The notes: generated by a model not told the origin, from the letters alone. DNA of 64,000 nt from Rhynchopus sp. YZ270_cl-10 (GCA_964035575.1 OZ037867.1:1302001-1366000); one strand, 5' to 3'. Numbered from the stretch's first letter, positions 1 through 10,766 are shown. Numbers and translations are program-made.

Positions 1-1
1 C

Positions 2-3000
2 GACAATGGTCTAGGTGGCAGTGGTGCGTGCTCCTGCGATGCTGCGTGGGGTGGGGCCAGCTGCGACAGTATGTGCGGCGGTGGGGTGGGGAACACATGC
101 TTTGGGCACGGGACCTGCGACGTGACGGTGGGTGCGTGCCGCTGCTTCTTCGACGGGACGGACGGGCACTGGGCGGAACCATCCTGTTCGTCTTGTGCCG
201 TGGGGTGGACTGGGTCGAAATGTGTTGCCTCCTGTGCTGTGGCCTCAGACGGGCTTGAGTGCTCTGGACACGGATACTGCGGGGAACGTGGCTGCGTCTG
301 CTCGGGTGGCTTCTGCAGCTTCGACTGCTCGCGCACTACGACGGAATGCTCCCTCGCCGTCTGCCTCACCGACACAACGTGGGGCAACGAGCAGACCTGC
401 GGGAACGGCATCTGCGGCTGTGACTGCCCCAAACACGAGAACAAGATCTGCTCGAGCCAGGGTGTCTGTGACGCAGGCGAATACGGGACAGGGATGTGCA
501 ACTGTTATGTGGGCCGCTCTGGGAAGGCCTGCGAGTACGACTGCTCGAGCTGCTCCATCGAGGGTGGCGTCTGCGACGAGCTGGGTGTGTGCTACTGCAA
601 CACCGGCTACGCAGGGCCCAACTGCGATCGTGCATGCCCGGGTGCGAAGAACGGTGTGCCCTGCGGCGGGTCTGCACGCGGCTCCTGCAGCGGAGGCGAG
701 CAGGGCACTGGCCTATGTACATGCCTCCTCGGCTACGCAGGCACAGAATGCCTCACACAGTGTGCCGGCGGGGCTGACAACCCTTGCTCTGGCCACGGCA
801 CCTGCTCGGACGTCGACGGCACCTGCACCTGCACAACCTCGCGCTGGGATGGCTACTGGGGTGGGACAACATGCGACACATGCCTCTCGCCGTTCCTCCT
901 GCCGACATGCAACGAAACATGCCCGGGCTACATACCATCCTCCAGCGTTACCTGCAGCGGACATGGCATATGCAACTCGAACACAAGACGCTGCGTCTGC
1001 CAGGTCGAGAAGACGGGCTCGTGGTTCGGCGTGCAGTGCGACGAATGCTCGCCAGGCTTCTTTGGTGCGTCCTGCGACCTCGAATGCCCTGGTGGTGCGT
1101 GCAACCCTTGCAACGGGCACGGCATCTGCAACGACGGCATCCTCGGGGACGGCTCCTGCTCCTGCGAGCGCAGTGCCATCAACGGGAACTGGGGTGGCGC
1201 GATGTGCGACCAGTGCGTGCACAACTTCTACGGCGCCACCTGCAAAAACGCTTGCCCAGGACTCTTCACGCAGGAAGGCATCTGCAAGGGGCGAGGCTAC
1301 TGCACAGACGGCCGCACCGGCACTGGGGAGTGCATATGTCAGGTTCCCGGCGAGAAGTGGACCGGCTCTGAGTGCAACCTCTGCCAGGCGGGCTACTACG
1401 GGCCGCACTGCGACAAAGGTTGCCCCTCGACGAATGCGTTCATCTGCTCTGGGCACGGGTCCTGTGCGGATGGTACAGGAGGGTTTGGAAACTGCAGCTG
1501 CACGACCGGGTGGGTCGACTCATCCTGTTCCTCTGCGTGCCCGGGGCTGGGCACCGTGGAGGGTATCTGCCACCAACACGGCGACTGCATTGCTGCTGTC
1601 AACGGTGGCTCTGAGTGTGTCTGCAACGGCGACGCAGCGCTGGGCTTCTGGAAGCCTCCAAGCTGCTCATCCTGTGCTGTGGGCTACTTCGGTGCGGCGT
1701 GCACAGAGCACTGCCCTGGCAGCAATCAGCCCTGTTCTGGCAGGGGTGTCACTGCCTCCTGCGACGTCGTCACTGGAGAGTGCAAATGCCAAAGTGGCTG
1801 GGCAGGGCAGGGCTGCGATGTGGAATGTGCCGGCGGATCGGTGACGCCCTGCTCCATGCACGGCTTCTGCAATCCCGTCTCAGGAAAGTGCACCTGCCAC
1901 TCTAGCCCCACGCTCGGGTACTGGTCCGGTGCGACGTGTTCCGCATGCCACCCACACTACACCTCTGCGGCGACAGGCTGCATCCACGCGTGCCCCCTTG
2001 AGGCACCCTGCCAAGGCTGCTCGCCACTGGCATGCTCCGGGTACGGACAGTGCACCCCATCGCTGACAGGGCCCGGTGCTGTGTGTATCATGTGCAGCGA
2101 CCAGCTCAACACCCGCTGTGGCGACGCCTGTGAGATCCGTGGCGACACGAACTGCCAGCGCTACATGTGTGCCGGTGCACGGTGGGGCCTGCAGTGCGAC
2201 AACCTCTGTCCGGGGGCGACACCAGCACTGCCGTTTCCGTGCAGCTCGCACGGCTTCTGCGATGAAGGCAAGGCTGGGTCGGGACGGTGCATCTGCGACA
2301 GTGGCTACGTCGGGGACACCTGTGAACTGCGCTGCCCCGAGTGCACTGCAGGACGTGGCACCTGCGCCACAGACGGCACGTGCACATGCCTCCCAGGATT
2401 CGGCGGCACGCTCTGCGACAAAGAATGCCCTGGAGGTTTCCGCGTGCCCTGCGGCATGTACGACATCCCCACCCAGACGTACCAATCCCACGGAACTTGT
2501 AACGACGGCTCCTCTGGTGACGTGTCGTGTACGTGCAACATCGGCTGGCGTGGGGTGGACTGCAACACGCCGTGTCCAGGCATCCTCCCCGACGGCACGC
2601 CGTGCATGGGGAACGGCGACTGCATCCAGCTGAACCCACGCTGCCGCTGCAGGCAGGACGCTGTGAACGGGTTCTGGTCGGGCGACGCGTGCACGGGGTG
2701 CTCACCGGGGTACGTCGGTGAGAACTGCACACAGCCGTGCACGAACGGCGTGACCTCAGGAAAGACGTGCCGCTGCGATGCAGGCTACTACGGCACCACC
2801 TGCGTCGATGAGTGCCCAGGGAAGGTCTCCACGGGGACTGTCAGCTACTGCAATGGACATGGCGTCTGCGACGAGGGCTTCACCGGCACCGGCGCGTGCA
2901 CATGCAGCCCTGAGTACGCGGGGGACACCTGCGAGACATACTGCGTGGTGGAGGTCACGTGCCAGGAGTACCTCAAGCAGGCTGTCATCTGCGGCAAGAC

Positions 3001-6000
3001 TGGCTGCGAATGCATACAAAACGCGACGCACGGGTACTGGCAGGGGAGCAGCTGTGAGGAGTGCGTGCGTGGGTACTGGGGGCCTTCTTGTCTGCAGCGC
3101 TGCGACTGCAACGGGAACGAGTACACCTGCGACCAGCAGAACGGTGACTGTGCGTGCTACGCTGACGCAGTGTCGGGCTTCTACACCGGCGCACACTGCC
3201 AGGCATGCAAGACAGGCTACATCGGGCCGCGCTGCCAGACAGTCGATGTCAAGATCTCACGCCCCGCTGTGCCCACCTCCACTGCCCCACAGGACATGGT
3301 GTTCCGCAACCAGGACACCGCCTTCATCCTGGAAGACGAAGAGAAGGCTAGGGTCATCGTTGCAACCACACCTCCCGTTGTCTTCGACATTTCTGGCAGT
3401 GCACCGGTCTACAGCGACACACTCTCTAAAGGACTGCAGTTCATCACCGCACGGGTCACCGGCGGCCACGTCAAAACCTTTACCGTCAACCTCCTCATCC
3501 AACAAGGCGAGGTTGTGGATATGTACGTCTTCCACCGGACCAACTTCACCCTCAAGACCAAGATCCACGTCGTCCTTCCTCGACAAGCCCTGCGCGACCA
3601 GCTGGCCACGAAGGGGCGGTCTGCTAACATACTCTCCTCACAGTTTGGTTCACGCAGACGCCACTGGGAGGTCCTGCAGGCATCACCTGCAGCGGCGTTC
3701 GGCACCCTCCAGAAGGCTGTCTCCATTGGCACCATGTGGGCCATGGTGCTGCAGTACCCTAGCGAGGTCAAGCTGCGGATCGTCTCCACGGAGTCCGGCC
3801 GGTCTGCGATCCTGCACGAACAGATTCTGAACAACTTCGACACCTTTGCGGGGCTCTTTGTGCTCAACAGCAATCAACTCATTATTTCTGGCAGTCTTTC
3901 TGGGTCCTACGACATCACCGCACTAGAGCTGGACAGCAACACCGGTGTTGTCCGCTCTGCTCTCTCATTCAAGAACATACCGGACCTCTCTGCCATCCGC
4001 CCGCGCAGCTTTACTGGCAGATTCCGCTACGAAATGGTGCAGGCTGACGGGACAAACTGGTTCATCGCATTTCGCAAGGACAACGCTCTGTACCTCCTCA
4101 AGCTCAGCTCCGTGGCGCTCTTCGACACACCCCCTGGGGTCAACCCCTTCGACTGCACTGCCGGCACCTCCTGTGGCAAGGTTCTCGAGAACACAGGGAA
4201 CTGGGCTGTCAACAAGATGGTGATCGACCGCAACGCAGGTGAAGGCTACATCACGGTTCTCCCTGACATGCATGATACAACCATTCCATCGCAGATGTTC
4301 CGCTTCAACCTTGCCACAGCAGGGATCTCCGGCTCCATGAAACTCACCTTCTTCGCCGGCAAAGCAGAGGTAGCGCAGGACATCCTGGTTCTTGGGAAGG
4401 CCTCTTCTGTGGTAACACTTCCTGCGACCGGGTCTGTCCGACTCATCACTTTGAACACATATTTTGTAGAAAAACTTATTCCTGATGTGGCAGACATGCG
4501 TGGTGGTGCGAAGATCACTGTTGTGGGGCGGGGCTTCCGTGGTGCCTCTGTGGTGGGGGCAGAGCCGCTGTGTCGTGCGCAGGGGCAAATGCTTCCGGTG
4601 TTGTCATACAACCAGACCACCGTGGTGTGCCAATCACTTCCCACCCTGAAGACCAGCAGCTGCGAGGGCGAGCCCGTCGACATCTCCTTCCAGGGCCCCG
4701 ACCGCTTCACCAGCAACGACAACGCGAAGCTCCGCCGCGTCTTCGCAGCCACCCTCGAACGCTCCTACCCCTCTAAAGGCGCGCTCACAGGCGGAGCTGA
4801 GGTTACTATCGAAGGCTACGGCTTCGACTACGGAGGTTATCTTACATGCGAATTTTTCGATCCACACTTTTCTGTCACAACCCTAGCCACATACAGAAAG
4901 AGCACCGAAATAGCATGCATCCAACCACCCTGGCCGCGCCCATCTATCAAAGGTCAGTCCTACGTCAGGGTAAGCCAGGAAGGGCAGGTTCCTAGCATGC
5001 TGAAGATCCCGTATGATGTGGTAGGTGGGATCACGTCGTTGCAGATAACGGATATGAACCAGGCAGGGCCGATTCGGGTGCAGTCGGAGGCAATTACGAT
5101 CCTCCCGGCGTTGCTGGTGGACGCGCTGGATGAATCAGGGCAGATCATCTACCCGCTTCTGACGCAGGATTTGGTCATCACACCGCGGCGCACCGTGCAC
5201 TGCATCTCCGAGCACGGCGCGGTGAAGTTGGAGCTTCTTCACAACACCGCCTCGAAGTTTTTGCACATCACCTCCAACATGCCTCAAGTCAACCTCGCTG
5301 AGGGCCGCTGCTCTGTCGACGGCCTTTACTTTAAGAGCCCGGTGTCTTCGAAATGCGCTTTGACATTTGAGGTTTACTCTGCATTGCCAGGTATTGCCAT
5401 TAACGACGGAGCGTTATTCGAGGTGAGTGCGAGCTTTGAAATTGTTGCCGGGAAGGCGTCGAAGCTGATGTTCCTGGAGGAGCCAGCTGCGTTGTTTGAG
5501 GTCGGCAAGGCGCTGTCGCCCTCTCCGGTGGTGGAGCTGTTGGACACTGCGGGGAACAAAGTGTGGATGGCGGATTTGGTGCTCAAAATGGAGATTCTCT
5601 CCGACACACCATTGCTCGCAGCGAACGTCAACCTTACTACCAACCAAACGGTTCTATACTTCAAGGCCAACCCCTTCACTGGCTTCTACGAATGTACCTG
5701 CGAGCGCATCATAATCCCTAACCCAATCTTCGGCGTTACCTATCACCTTGCGTTCACTGCGTTCTCCTCTACCGTTACACTCCCGACACTTAGCTCGAAT
5801 CAAATGACCCGCCAGAAGTGCCCTACGACGCACTATGCGCTTCTCTTCTCCCCGCAGTGTCTGCCCTGCCCTTCCGGTGGGGTATGTGATGGAAGCTGGC
5901 GGATTGACATCGCAGATGGGTATTGGCGTTGGCAAGGACCGTTTAATTATTCAAATATGCCTGAGACAGATGAAGGCAGCAGGGCGATGGCGTTGCAGAC

Positions 6001-8950
6001 GTACACCACGCTGTACGAATGCAATCCATCTTCCGCGTGTGGCAGTGGGAATGGGATACCCAGTGAGGATGTTGTGTGTGGGGTGGGGCACGACGACGCG
6101 GCGCGGCTCTGTGCAGACTGTGTAGAGGGGTATGCGCTGTCGGGGACACGATGTGCGGAATGTCCTGGGTCGTCGGTGACGTTGCTGATCTCACTGTTGA
6201 TTGTGTCTGCGGCGGTGGTGATCATCGGGAGTGTCGTTTTCATGACCTACATAGACAACGTGAAGGGCGTCCGTTCAGATGGGTTTGTCGTCATGAAGCA
6301 GGTGTTCAGCTGGCTGCAGACCATTGCAGTATCAAGCCAAGGCGACCAGACGCAAAACTGGCCCGAAACATTTGGTTTCTACGAAGTAGTGCGGAAGAGC
6401 TTCAACCTGCACTCCGAGGTGGGTGTCTTCAACTGCCTCATGAAGACCACCTACTACGAGAAGTGGCTCTTTGTGATGCTCCTCCCGTTCATCACCACGG
6501 TGGCCTTTTGGATTGTGGCGATGATCCTGCAGGTGTTGGACCTGATGAAGGAGCGGGAGAACAATGTTCCCGAGAAGAGCACGACACTGAACACGGACAT
6601 CACCTTCATCGACAACGACTTTGAGGAAATCGCTCACGTAGGGCTGCAGCCGAAGACGAAGGAGATTGTGACGGACATTGTTGGATTTCTGCTGCAAGGG
6701 AACGGTGGTACGGCTGAAGGGGACTTCGCTGCTGTGACCGGGCGTGGCCGTGATGCGGAGAAGCAAGACACGAACCGTACCTTCATGGTCCCGCAGTACC
6801 CTGATCTGTACAAAGGGACGCACTCTGAGCTGCTGATGTCTATCTCTACGCCACCCCCAACGGATGTCTCTCTCATGCCGTATGGTCCCGGGTTGACGTT
6901 CGTGCCACCGGTGTTTTCGTTCACTCGGGATGTGACGGAAATTCCGTTTTCGATTGTAGGGAACGTGCTTGGGTCTCATAGAATTACGTACAAAGTGTCC
7001 GGTTCTGACAAAAGGATGTACCCGCCACCAAAGCCCCAGGGTGTGACCATCTTCGACCAATGGCGTACCGGAGTGCACGACAAAGTGATCTCAACGTTGG
7101 TCGTCTTCTTTTTCTTCTGCCTGCCGATCTTTGCCGACGTCATGGCGAGGTTGATCCCATGCCAGCAGATTGGCCCTGAAAAGCATTATCTCATTGTGGA
7201 CCCGAACATTGAGTGCTACACCAACCAGTACTGGCGGTATTGGACTGGGAACGTTGTGGTCATTCTTGTGTACTGTGTGTGCATTCCTGTGGTCGGGTTG
7301 TACTTTACGTATCGCAACCGCGACAGCCTAGAGACGCCTGAGGTGCGGGTCAAGATGGGGTTTCTGTTCCGTGGGATGAAACCGAAGCTGTGGTACTGGG
7401 AGTTCATTGTTATGTTCAGGAAGCTCGCGATCACGTTGATATGCTCACTCTCGACCGATCTATGGTCACGCATCTATGCTGTGCAGTGGATTGTTGCGCT
7501 GTTCCTCGGCCTTACTGCGTACTTCAAACCCTACGTCGCGCGGGCAAACAACTACACCGAGCTTCTCCTGCTCCTGCAGCTCATTGTCACAACGAACGTT
7601 TCGCTGATTTACTTTACGAAGGACCTTTCGCCCCTGGTGCACGACGCTGCGGGGGTGGTCGTCGTTATCAGCAACGTTGGCACGGTTCTGGCAGTGATTG
7701 TTGCCTTTATTTGGATCTGGAAGATGAACTTTGTCCTGAAAAACAGACACAAGCGATTCCAAAAGGTGATGACCGAGGGTGGAGAGGACGACGCCTTTGA
7801 GAAGGAAGAGAACACTACGTGGGTCGTCTTCTTCCGCTCCATGCTGCGACGCCATGCACCTAGGTTGATACCATGTCTACAAAACACGAAACGCGTCTTA
7901 CTACGCAGAAAACGACCACAACAGAAACCACGTCCAGGACTAGCCTGCATACGACTAGTATCTGCCGTGCTTCCTATACGCGAACAAGACATCATGGAAC
8001 GGTCGCATGATGACAAAGCATTTGGTGACGCATTGATCGAGTGCATGCGACAGAGCAAAGAAGAGGCACGCAAGGCGGAAGAGCAAGCTGCCCTCGAAGC
8101 CGCGTCTGCTGAGAAGGTCGAACCCGAAGTCTTCGCCAACCTCAAAATCGCTGTCGACGCGACAGAAGCGCCGCAAGACCTCCCGAAACGACCTACGCAC
8201 GACAACATCGACACCGACGTCCAGCACAGTGACTCTGTCCTCGTCTCTGAGAGGACCGATGACGACAGTGCGGAAATCTGTATCAAAGGCAGCGCAGGCA
8301 GTGCCAACAACAGCCGTTGCAGCTCGCCTATGTCGAGCGCATCCTCGAGACCAAACTCTGCAGGTGGCTTCAGCAGTGGGCGACCCAACTCCGCCAACAG
8401 ACCAGGCTCGGCAAACACCCGACCAGGCTCCGCAAATACCCGACCAAGTTCCGCAAAGAACCGACCAGGGTCTGCAAACCGTGGATCTGTGAACCGACCT
8501 ACTTCAGGTTCGAGTCGACCAGGTTCTGCGAAGAACCGGCCTGGCTCCGCGACCAAGAATTTGGGTGGTCGTGCGGAGCCTGGGTTCGCTTCGTTGCAGC
8601 GGCAAGGGTCGATGTCCCAGTCTCCAGTGGTGCTGACGCCACAGGAGGTGGTGGACGCTCCTCTGCGGCGTGTGTCTTTGTCGCCACAGCGAGAAGGGTC
8701 GAGCACGTTCCACCCGCTACGGCGCAGCAGTAGCACAAACCAGAACATCACTTCAAACTACATCTCTGCCCTTGGAGGCGAGGAGAAGCCGGCACCCACG
8801 CGGCCAGTGGTGAGAAACGCAATGTCACGTCGCACGGACCTGCAGCAGCAGTTCGGGCAGCAGCAGCAGCAAAGCAGTCGGCCTTCTGCAGCATCAAGGC
8901 AACGTGGGGGCAGCACTGCAGTACCCCCGTCTCCAAAGGCACAGAAGTAG
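2..8950 (+). CDS. Giant EGF-repeat, IPT/TIG and multi-TM surface protein (5' partial)
   Basis: The frame is open from base 2 and already shows the Cys spacing of an EGF module, so the true start lies left of the window; 2982 residues are visible, ending at TAG 8948-8950. Residues 1 to about 1080 hold roughly two dozen EGF/laminin-like Cys-rich repeats. About 1090-1480 is probably beta-rich, about 1487-1675 looks like two IPT/TIG domains, and about 1938-2055 is a GCC2/GCC3-like Cys cluster. Eight hydrophobic helices follow near nucleotides 6176, 6463, 7085, 7241, 7391, 7471, 7559 and 7646. The last 400 residues are cytoplasmic-looking, with a short Arg-Pro-Gly-Ser-Ala repeat and Gln runs. This order (Cys-rich ectodomain then a polytopic, TRP-like block) is known from large protist surface proteins, so adhesion or sensing is plausible but unproven. 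No intron is needed in 8.9 kb. Confidence 0.85.
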   Translation, partial: DNGLGGSGACSCDAAWGGASCDSMCGGGVGNTCFGHGTCDVTVGACRCFFDGTDGHWAEPSCSSCAVGWTGSKCVASCAVASDGLECSGHGYCGERGCVCSGGFCSFDCSRTTTECSLAVCLTDTTWGNEQTCGNGICGCDCPKHENKICSSQGVCDAGEYGTGMCNCYVGRSGKACEYDCSSCSIEGGVCDELGVCYCNTGYAGPNCDRACPGAKNGVPCGGSARGSCSGGEQGTGLCTCLLGYAGTECLTQCAGGADNPCSGHGTCSDVDGTCTCTTSRWDGYWGGTTCDTCLSPFLLPTCNETCPGYIPSSSVTCSGHGICNSNTRRCVCQVEKTGSWFGVQCDECSPGFFGASCDLECPGGACNPCNGHGICNDGILGDGSCSCERSAINGNWGGAMCDQCVHNFYGATCKNACPGLFTQEGICKGRGYCTDGRTGTGECICQVPGEKWTGSECNLCQAGYYGPHCDKGCPSTNAFICSGHGSCADGTGGFGNCSCTTGWVDSSCSSACPGLGTVEGICHQHGDCIAAVNGGSECVCNGDAALGFWKPPSCSSCAVGYFGAACTEHCPGSNQPCSGRGVTASCDVVTGECKCQSGWAGQGCDVECAGGSVTPCSMHGFCNPVSGKCTCHSSPTLGYWSGATCSACHPHYTSAATGCIHACPLEAPCQGCSPLACSGYGQCTPSLTGPGAVCIMCSDQLNTRCGDACEIRGDTNCQRYMCAGARWGLQCDNLCPGATPALPFPCSSHGFCDEGKAGSGRCICDSGYVGDTCELRCPECTAGRGTCATDGTCTCLPGFGGTLCDKECPGGFRVPCGMYDIPTQTYQSHGTCNDGSSGDVSCTCNIGWRGVDCNTPCPGILPDGTPCMGNGDCIQLNPRCRCRQDAVNGFWSGDACTGCSPGYVGENCTQPCTNGVTSGKTCRCDAGYYGTTCVDECPGKVSTGTVSYCNGHGVCDEGFTGTGACTCSPEYAGDTCETYCVVEVTCQEYLKQAVICGKTGCECIQNATHGYWQGSSCEECVRGYWGPSCLQRCDCNGNEYTCDQQNGDCACYADAVSGFYTGAHCQACKTGYIGPRCQTVDVKISRPAVPTSTAPQDMVFRNQDTAFILEDEEKARVIVATTPPVVFDISGSAPVYSDTLSKGLQFITARVTGGHVKTFTVNLLIQQGEVVDMYVFHRTNFTLKTKIHVVLPRQALRDQLATKGRSANILSSQFGSRRRHWEVLQASPAAAFGTLQKAVSIGTMWAMVLQYPSEVKLRIVSTESGRSAILHEQILNNFDTFAGLFVLNSNQLIISGSLSGSYDITALELDSNTGVVRSALSFKNIPDLSAIRPRSFTGRFRYEMVQADGTNWFIAFRKDNALYLLKLSSVALFDTPPGVNPFDCTAGTSCGKVLENTGNWAVNKMVIDRNAGEGYITVLPDMHDTTIPSQMFRFNLATAGISGSMKLTFFAGKAEVAQDILVLGKASSVVTLPATGSVRLITLNTYFVEKLIPDVADMRGGAKITVVGRGFRGASVVGAEPLCRAQGQMLPVLSYNQTTVVCQSLPTLKTSSCEGEPVDISFQGPDRFTSNDNAKLRRVFAATLERSYPSKGALTGGAEVTIEGYGFDYGGYLTCEFFDPHFSVTTLATYRKSTEIACIQPPWPRPSIKGQSYVRVSQEGQVPSMLKIPYDVVGGITSLQITDMNQAGPIRVQSEAITILPALLVDALDESGQIIYPLLTQDLVITPRRTVHCISEHGAVKLELLHNTASKFLHITSNMPQVNLAEGRCSVDGLYFKSPVSSKCALTFEVYSALPGIAINDGALFEVSASFEIVAGKASKLMFLEEPAALFEVGKALSPSPVVELLDTAGNKVWMADLVLKMEILSDTPLLAANVNLTTNQTVLYFKANPFTGFYECTCERIIIPNPIFGVTYHLAFTAFSSTVTLPTLSSNQMTRQKCPTTHYALLFSPQCLPCPSGGVCDGSWRIDIADGYWRWQGPFNYSNMPETDEGSRAMALQTYTTLYECNPSSACGSGNGIPSEDVVCGVGHDDAARLCADCVEGYALSGTRCAECPGSSVTLLISLLIVSAAVVIIGSVVFMTYIDNVKGVRSDGFVVMKQVFSWLQTIAVSSQGDQTQNWPETFGFYEVVRKSFNLHSEVGVFNCLMKTTYYEKWLFVMLLPFITTVAFWIVAMILQVLDLMKERENNVPEKSTTLNTDITFIDNDFEEIAHVGLQPKTKEIVTDIVGFLLQGNGGTAEGDFAAVTGRGRDAEKQDTNRTFMVPQYPDLYKGTHSELLMSISTPPPTDVSLMPYGPGLTFVPPVFSFTRDVTEIPFSIVGNVLGSHRITYKVSGSDKRMYPPPKPQGVTIFDQWRTGVHDKVISTLVVFFFFCLPIFADVMARLIPCQQIGPEKHYLIVDPNIECYTNQYWRYWTGNVVVILVYCVCIPVVGLYFTYRNRDSLETPEVRVKMGFLFRGMKPKLWYWEFIVMFRKLAITLICSLSTDLWSRIYAVQWIVALFLGLTAYFKPYVARANNYTELLLLLQLIVTTNVSLIYFTKDLSPLVHDAAGVVVVISNVGTVLAVIVAFIWIWKMNFVLKNRHKRFQKVMTEGGEDDAFEKEENTTWVVFFRSMLRRHAPRLIPCLQNTKRVLLRRKRPQQKPRPGLACIRLVSAVLPIREQDIMERSHDDKAFGDALIECMRQSKEEARKAEEQAALEAASAEKVEPEVFANLKIAVDATEAPQDLPKRPTHDNIDTDVQHSDSVLVSERTDDDSAEICIKGSAGSANNSRCSSPMSSASSRPNSAGGFSSGRPNSANRPGSANTRPGSANTRPSSAKNRPGSANRGSVNRPTSGSSRPGSAKNRPGSATKNLGGRAEPGFASLQRQGSMSQSPVVLTPQEVVDAPLRRVSLSPQREGSSTFHPLRRSSSTNQNITSNYISALGGEEKPAPTRPVVRNAMSRRTDLQQQFGQQQQQSSRPSAASRQRGGSTAVPPSPKAQK

Positions 8951-9068
8951 CTTTTTGGCAGCATTTTTTTCTGTTGTCATTTTCTAACGCTCCTTGGTGT
9001 TGTGTGTTGTCATTCCGTTGACAGTAACGTAGAAGGTCTCCTTTTTGAGAAAATTGTGCTTTTTCAGT

Positions 9069-9841
9069 AAGGGTAGTGTAACTTTTTCGGTCTGTTACCG
9101 TTATTTTGGTGTTCGAAAAATCCGGCGGGCGGCGGAGAAAAAAAGTTATGAAGAAAAAAAAGTTTTACCAGGGGGAAAAAAGTTATGAAGAGATTTTCTT
9201 ACATTTTTCCAGAGTTTTCTTCACAGTAAAATCCTTATTTTCGTGACGTGTAGCTTGTTTTCTGTTTCGTGTAGCATTTTGTGTCTTCTCATTATCATGT
9301 TGCCTGGGTACCTAGGTTCCTGGACACCGGGTGTCTAGGTACCAGAAAGTTATAGGTACTACAGTGTACAGTGTATAGTGTACAGTGTACAGTGTACACT
9401 GTACACTGTACACTGTACACTGTACACTGTACACTGTACACTGTACACTGTACACTGTACACTGTACACTGTACACTGTACACTGTACACTGTACACTGT
9501 ACACTGTACACTGTACACTGTACACTGTACACTGTACACTGTACACTGTACACTGTACACTGTACACTGTACACTGTACACTGTACACTGTACACTGTAC
9601 ACTGTACACTGTACACTGTACACTGTACACTGTACACTGTACACTGTACACTGTACACTGTACACTGTACACTGTACACTGTACACTGTACACTGTACAC
9701 TGTACACTCCCACCCACATCTTTCCTATAGAACCTCTTCATAACTTTTTTCCCTAGGTACTTTCTACATAACTTTTTTTTTTTGGTTTTCAAAAAATCCG
9801 GCGGGCGGTAACGGTAACAGGCTGAAAAAGTTACACTACCC
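9069..9841. mobile_element. Palindromic TIR element with a 7-mer array in its centre
   Basis: The left end (AGGGTAGTGTAAC...) and the right end (...GTTACACTACCCT) are inverted copies of each other. The match continues inwards, with small gaps, for about 110-130 bp on each side through a CCGGCGGGCGG motif and GTTATGAAG motifs. The centre is the (TGTACAC)n satellite. No transposase frame is present and I could not find a convincing target duplication (left flank CAGTA, right flank AAGGC). Probably a non-autonomous, MITE-like DNA element. Confidence 0.6.
9361..9708. repeat. (TGTACAC)n satellite with an orientation switch
   Basis: About 45 tandem copies of a 7-nt unit that contains the palindrome TGTACA. 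The first 30 or so bases are in the reverse-complement phase (GTACAGT), so the array is head-to-head with its junction near 9391-9400. The frames are open on both strands only because 7-nt units never make a stop here. Confidence 0.95.
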
Positions 9842-9842
9842 T

Positions 9843-9935
9843 AAGGCATATCAGATGTAAACCACGAAATGGAGGACTGCATGGTTGGGGGTCCACCCGG
9901 GTCCAAGGTACTGTTACGAGAGGTTATTTTTCAAA
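9843..9935 (+). repeat. Dispersed module A with a C-like tail
   Basis: It begins GGCATATCAGATGTAAACC and continues with a conserved CGAAATGG...GACTGCATGGTTGGG block, then GGTACTGTTACGAGAGG. Related copies lie near 14968, 43680, 45785 (tail only) and 47003. Confidence 0.7.
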
Positions 9936-10067
9936 TCAATTTTTTGTTTTTCCCTATGCAATCAATCTACCCCCTGATAGAGTAGCATATGTAGTTAAGA
10001 AGAGTAGTTCCGCAATTTGCCCACCCCTATTTTCAAAATGCAACACTCCTGGTGTTCGATAACCCCA

Positions 10068-10125
10068 CGGAATGTCAGTGCCCTGCGTCCCAGAGGCGTT
10101 TTGCACTATCAACTTCACTTTTCCT
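10068..10125 (+). repeat. Dispersed module D
   Basis: This stretch shares GTGCCCTGCGTCCCAGAGG followed by CGTTTTGCACTATCAACTTC with copies near 35607 and 46428, and more loosely with 21603-21662 and 43300-43333. Each copy is followed by a T-rich run. Confidence 0.75.
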
Positions 10126-10766
10126 TTTTTTGTTTGAGATATGTCCGCGAGGCGCATTCATCTACGAATCTTTCTGTTCTGTATTTCTTTGATTGTCTTC
10201 TAACCGTAAGTCTCACACCACAAAGAGTAGCAACAAAGAAGGATGTCCCTACACTCACGTCCCCGCCGTGTCTGTGGGACTTCTTGATTTAAAAAAAGAA
10301 TGATTGCTTTTTTTTTGTGTTGTTTCCGTTCTGGAAGAAAAAGGGTTCATGCAAACTTTCACAAATTTGGCCCTTTTTTGTTGTTTCTAAGCCCAGGTTT
10401 CTCCGTCCCCTACTTTAAGTGTTACCACACTTAGAGGGAGGGGGAGGGAAACAAAAAACCCACCCCACCTTTTGCTAAAGTAAAATAAAAGAAAAAAAGA
10501 CCTCATCTCCCTTCAGCCCACGAATGTCAGCATATAGTTTTCACGCACCAAAAGGTACTGTTCACGAGAGGGCTTTGTATTTCAAGCAGGATTTGAATGG
10601 GCGTACAGTCTACGATCCACAGTGGGCAGTGCTTCATCGTACGTGGGTCAGTCAGAGGTGCCTGCGTCAACTATCATTTATGTGTGAACCATGGCAAAAG
10701 TGGACAGGCAACCAACACATCAACAGGTTCCTTACACACATAGGGACAGAAGGCAGGGCCGTAGAG

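Larger units (their letters stand above)
8951..10766. other. Spacer between EGF protein and cyclase 1
   Basis: No supported gene. It holds a short AT-rich 3' flank, the palindromic element at 9069-9841, copies of dispersed modules A (9843-9935), D (about 10068-10125), C (about 10553-10585) and E (about 10636-10665), and a short stretch resembling cyclase coding sequence (about 10583-10640). Long open frames here come from the 7-mer array or from chance. Confidence 0.7.

Noticed and set aside
9295-9792. Long open frames on both strands
   Set aside because: They are produced by the 7-nt satellite, which has no stop in most frames; the peptides are pure repeats.
10524-10766. N-terminal extension of cyclase 1
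   Set aside because: Made of dispersed modules C and E plus a duplicated cyclase scrap; paralogue 2 starts at the position matching ATG 10767.
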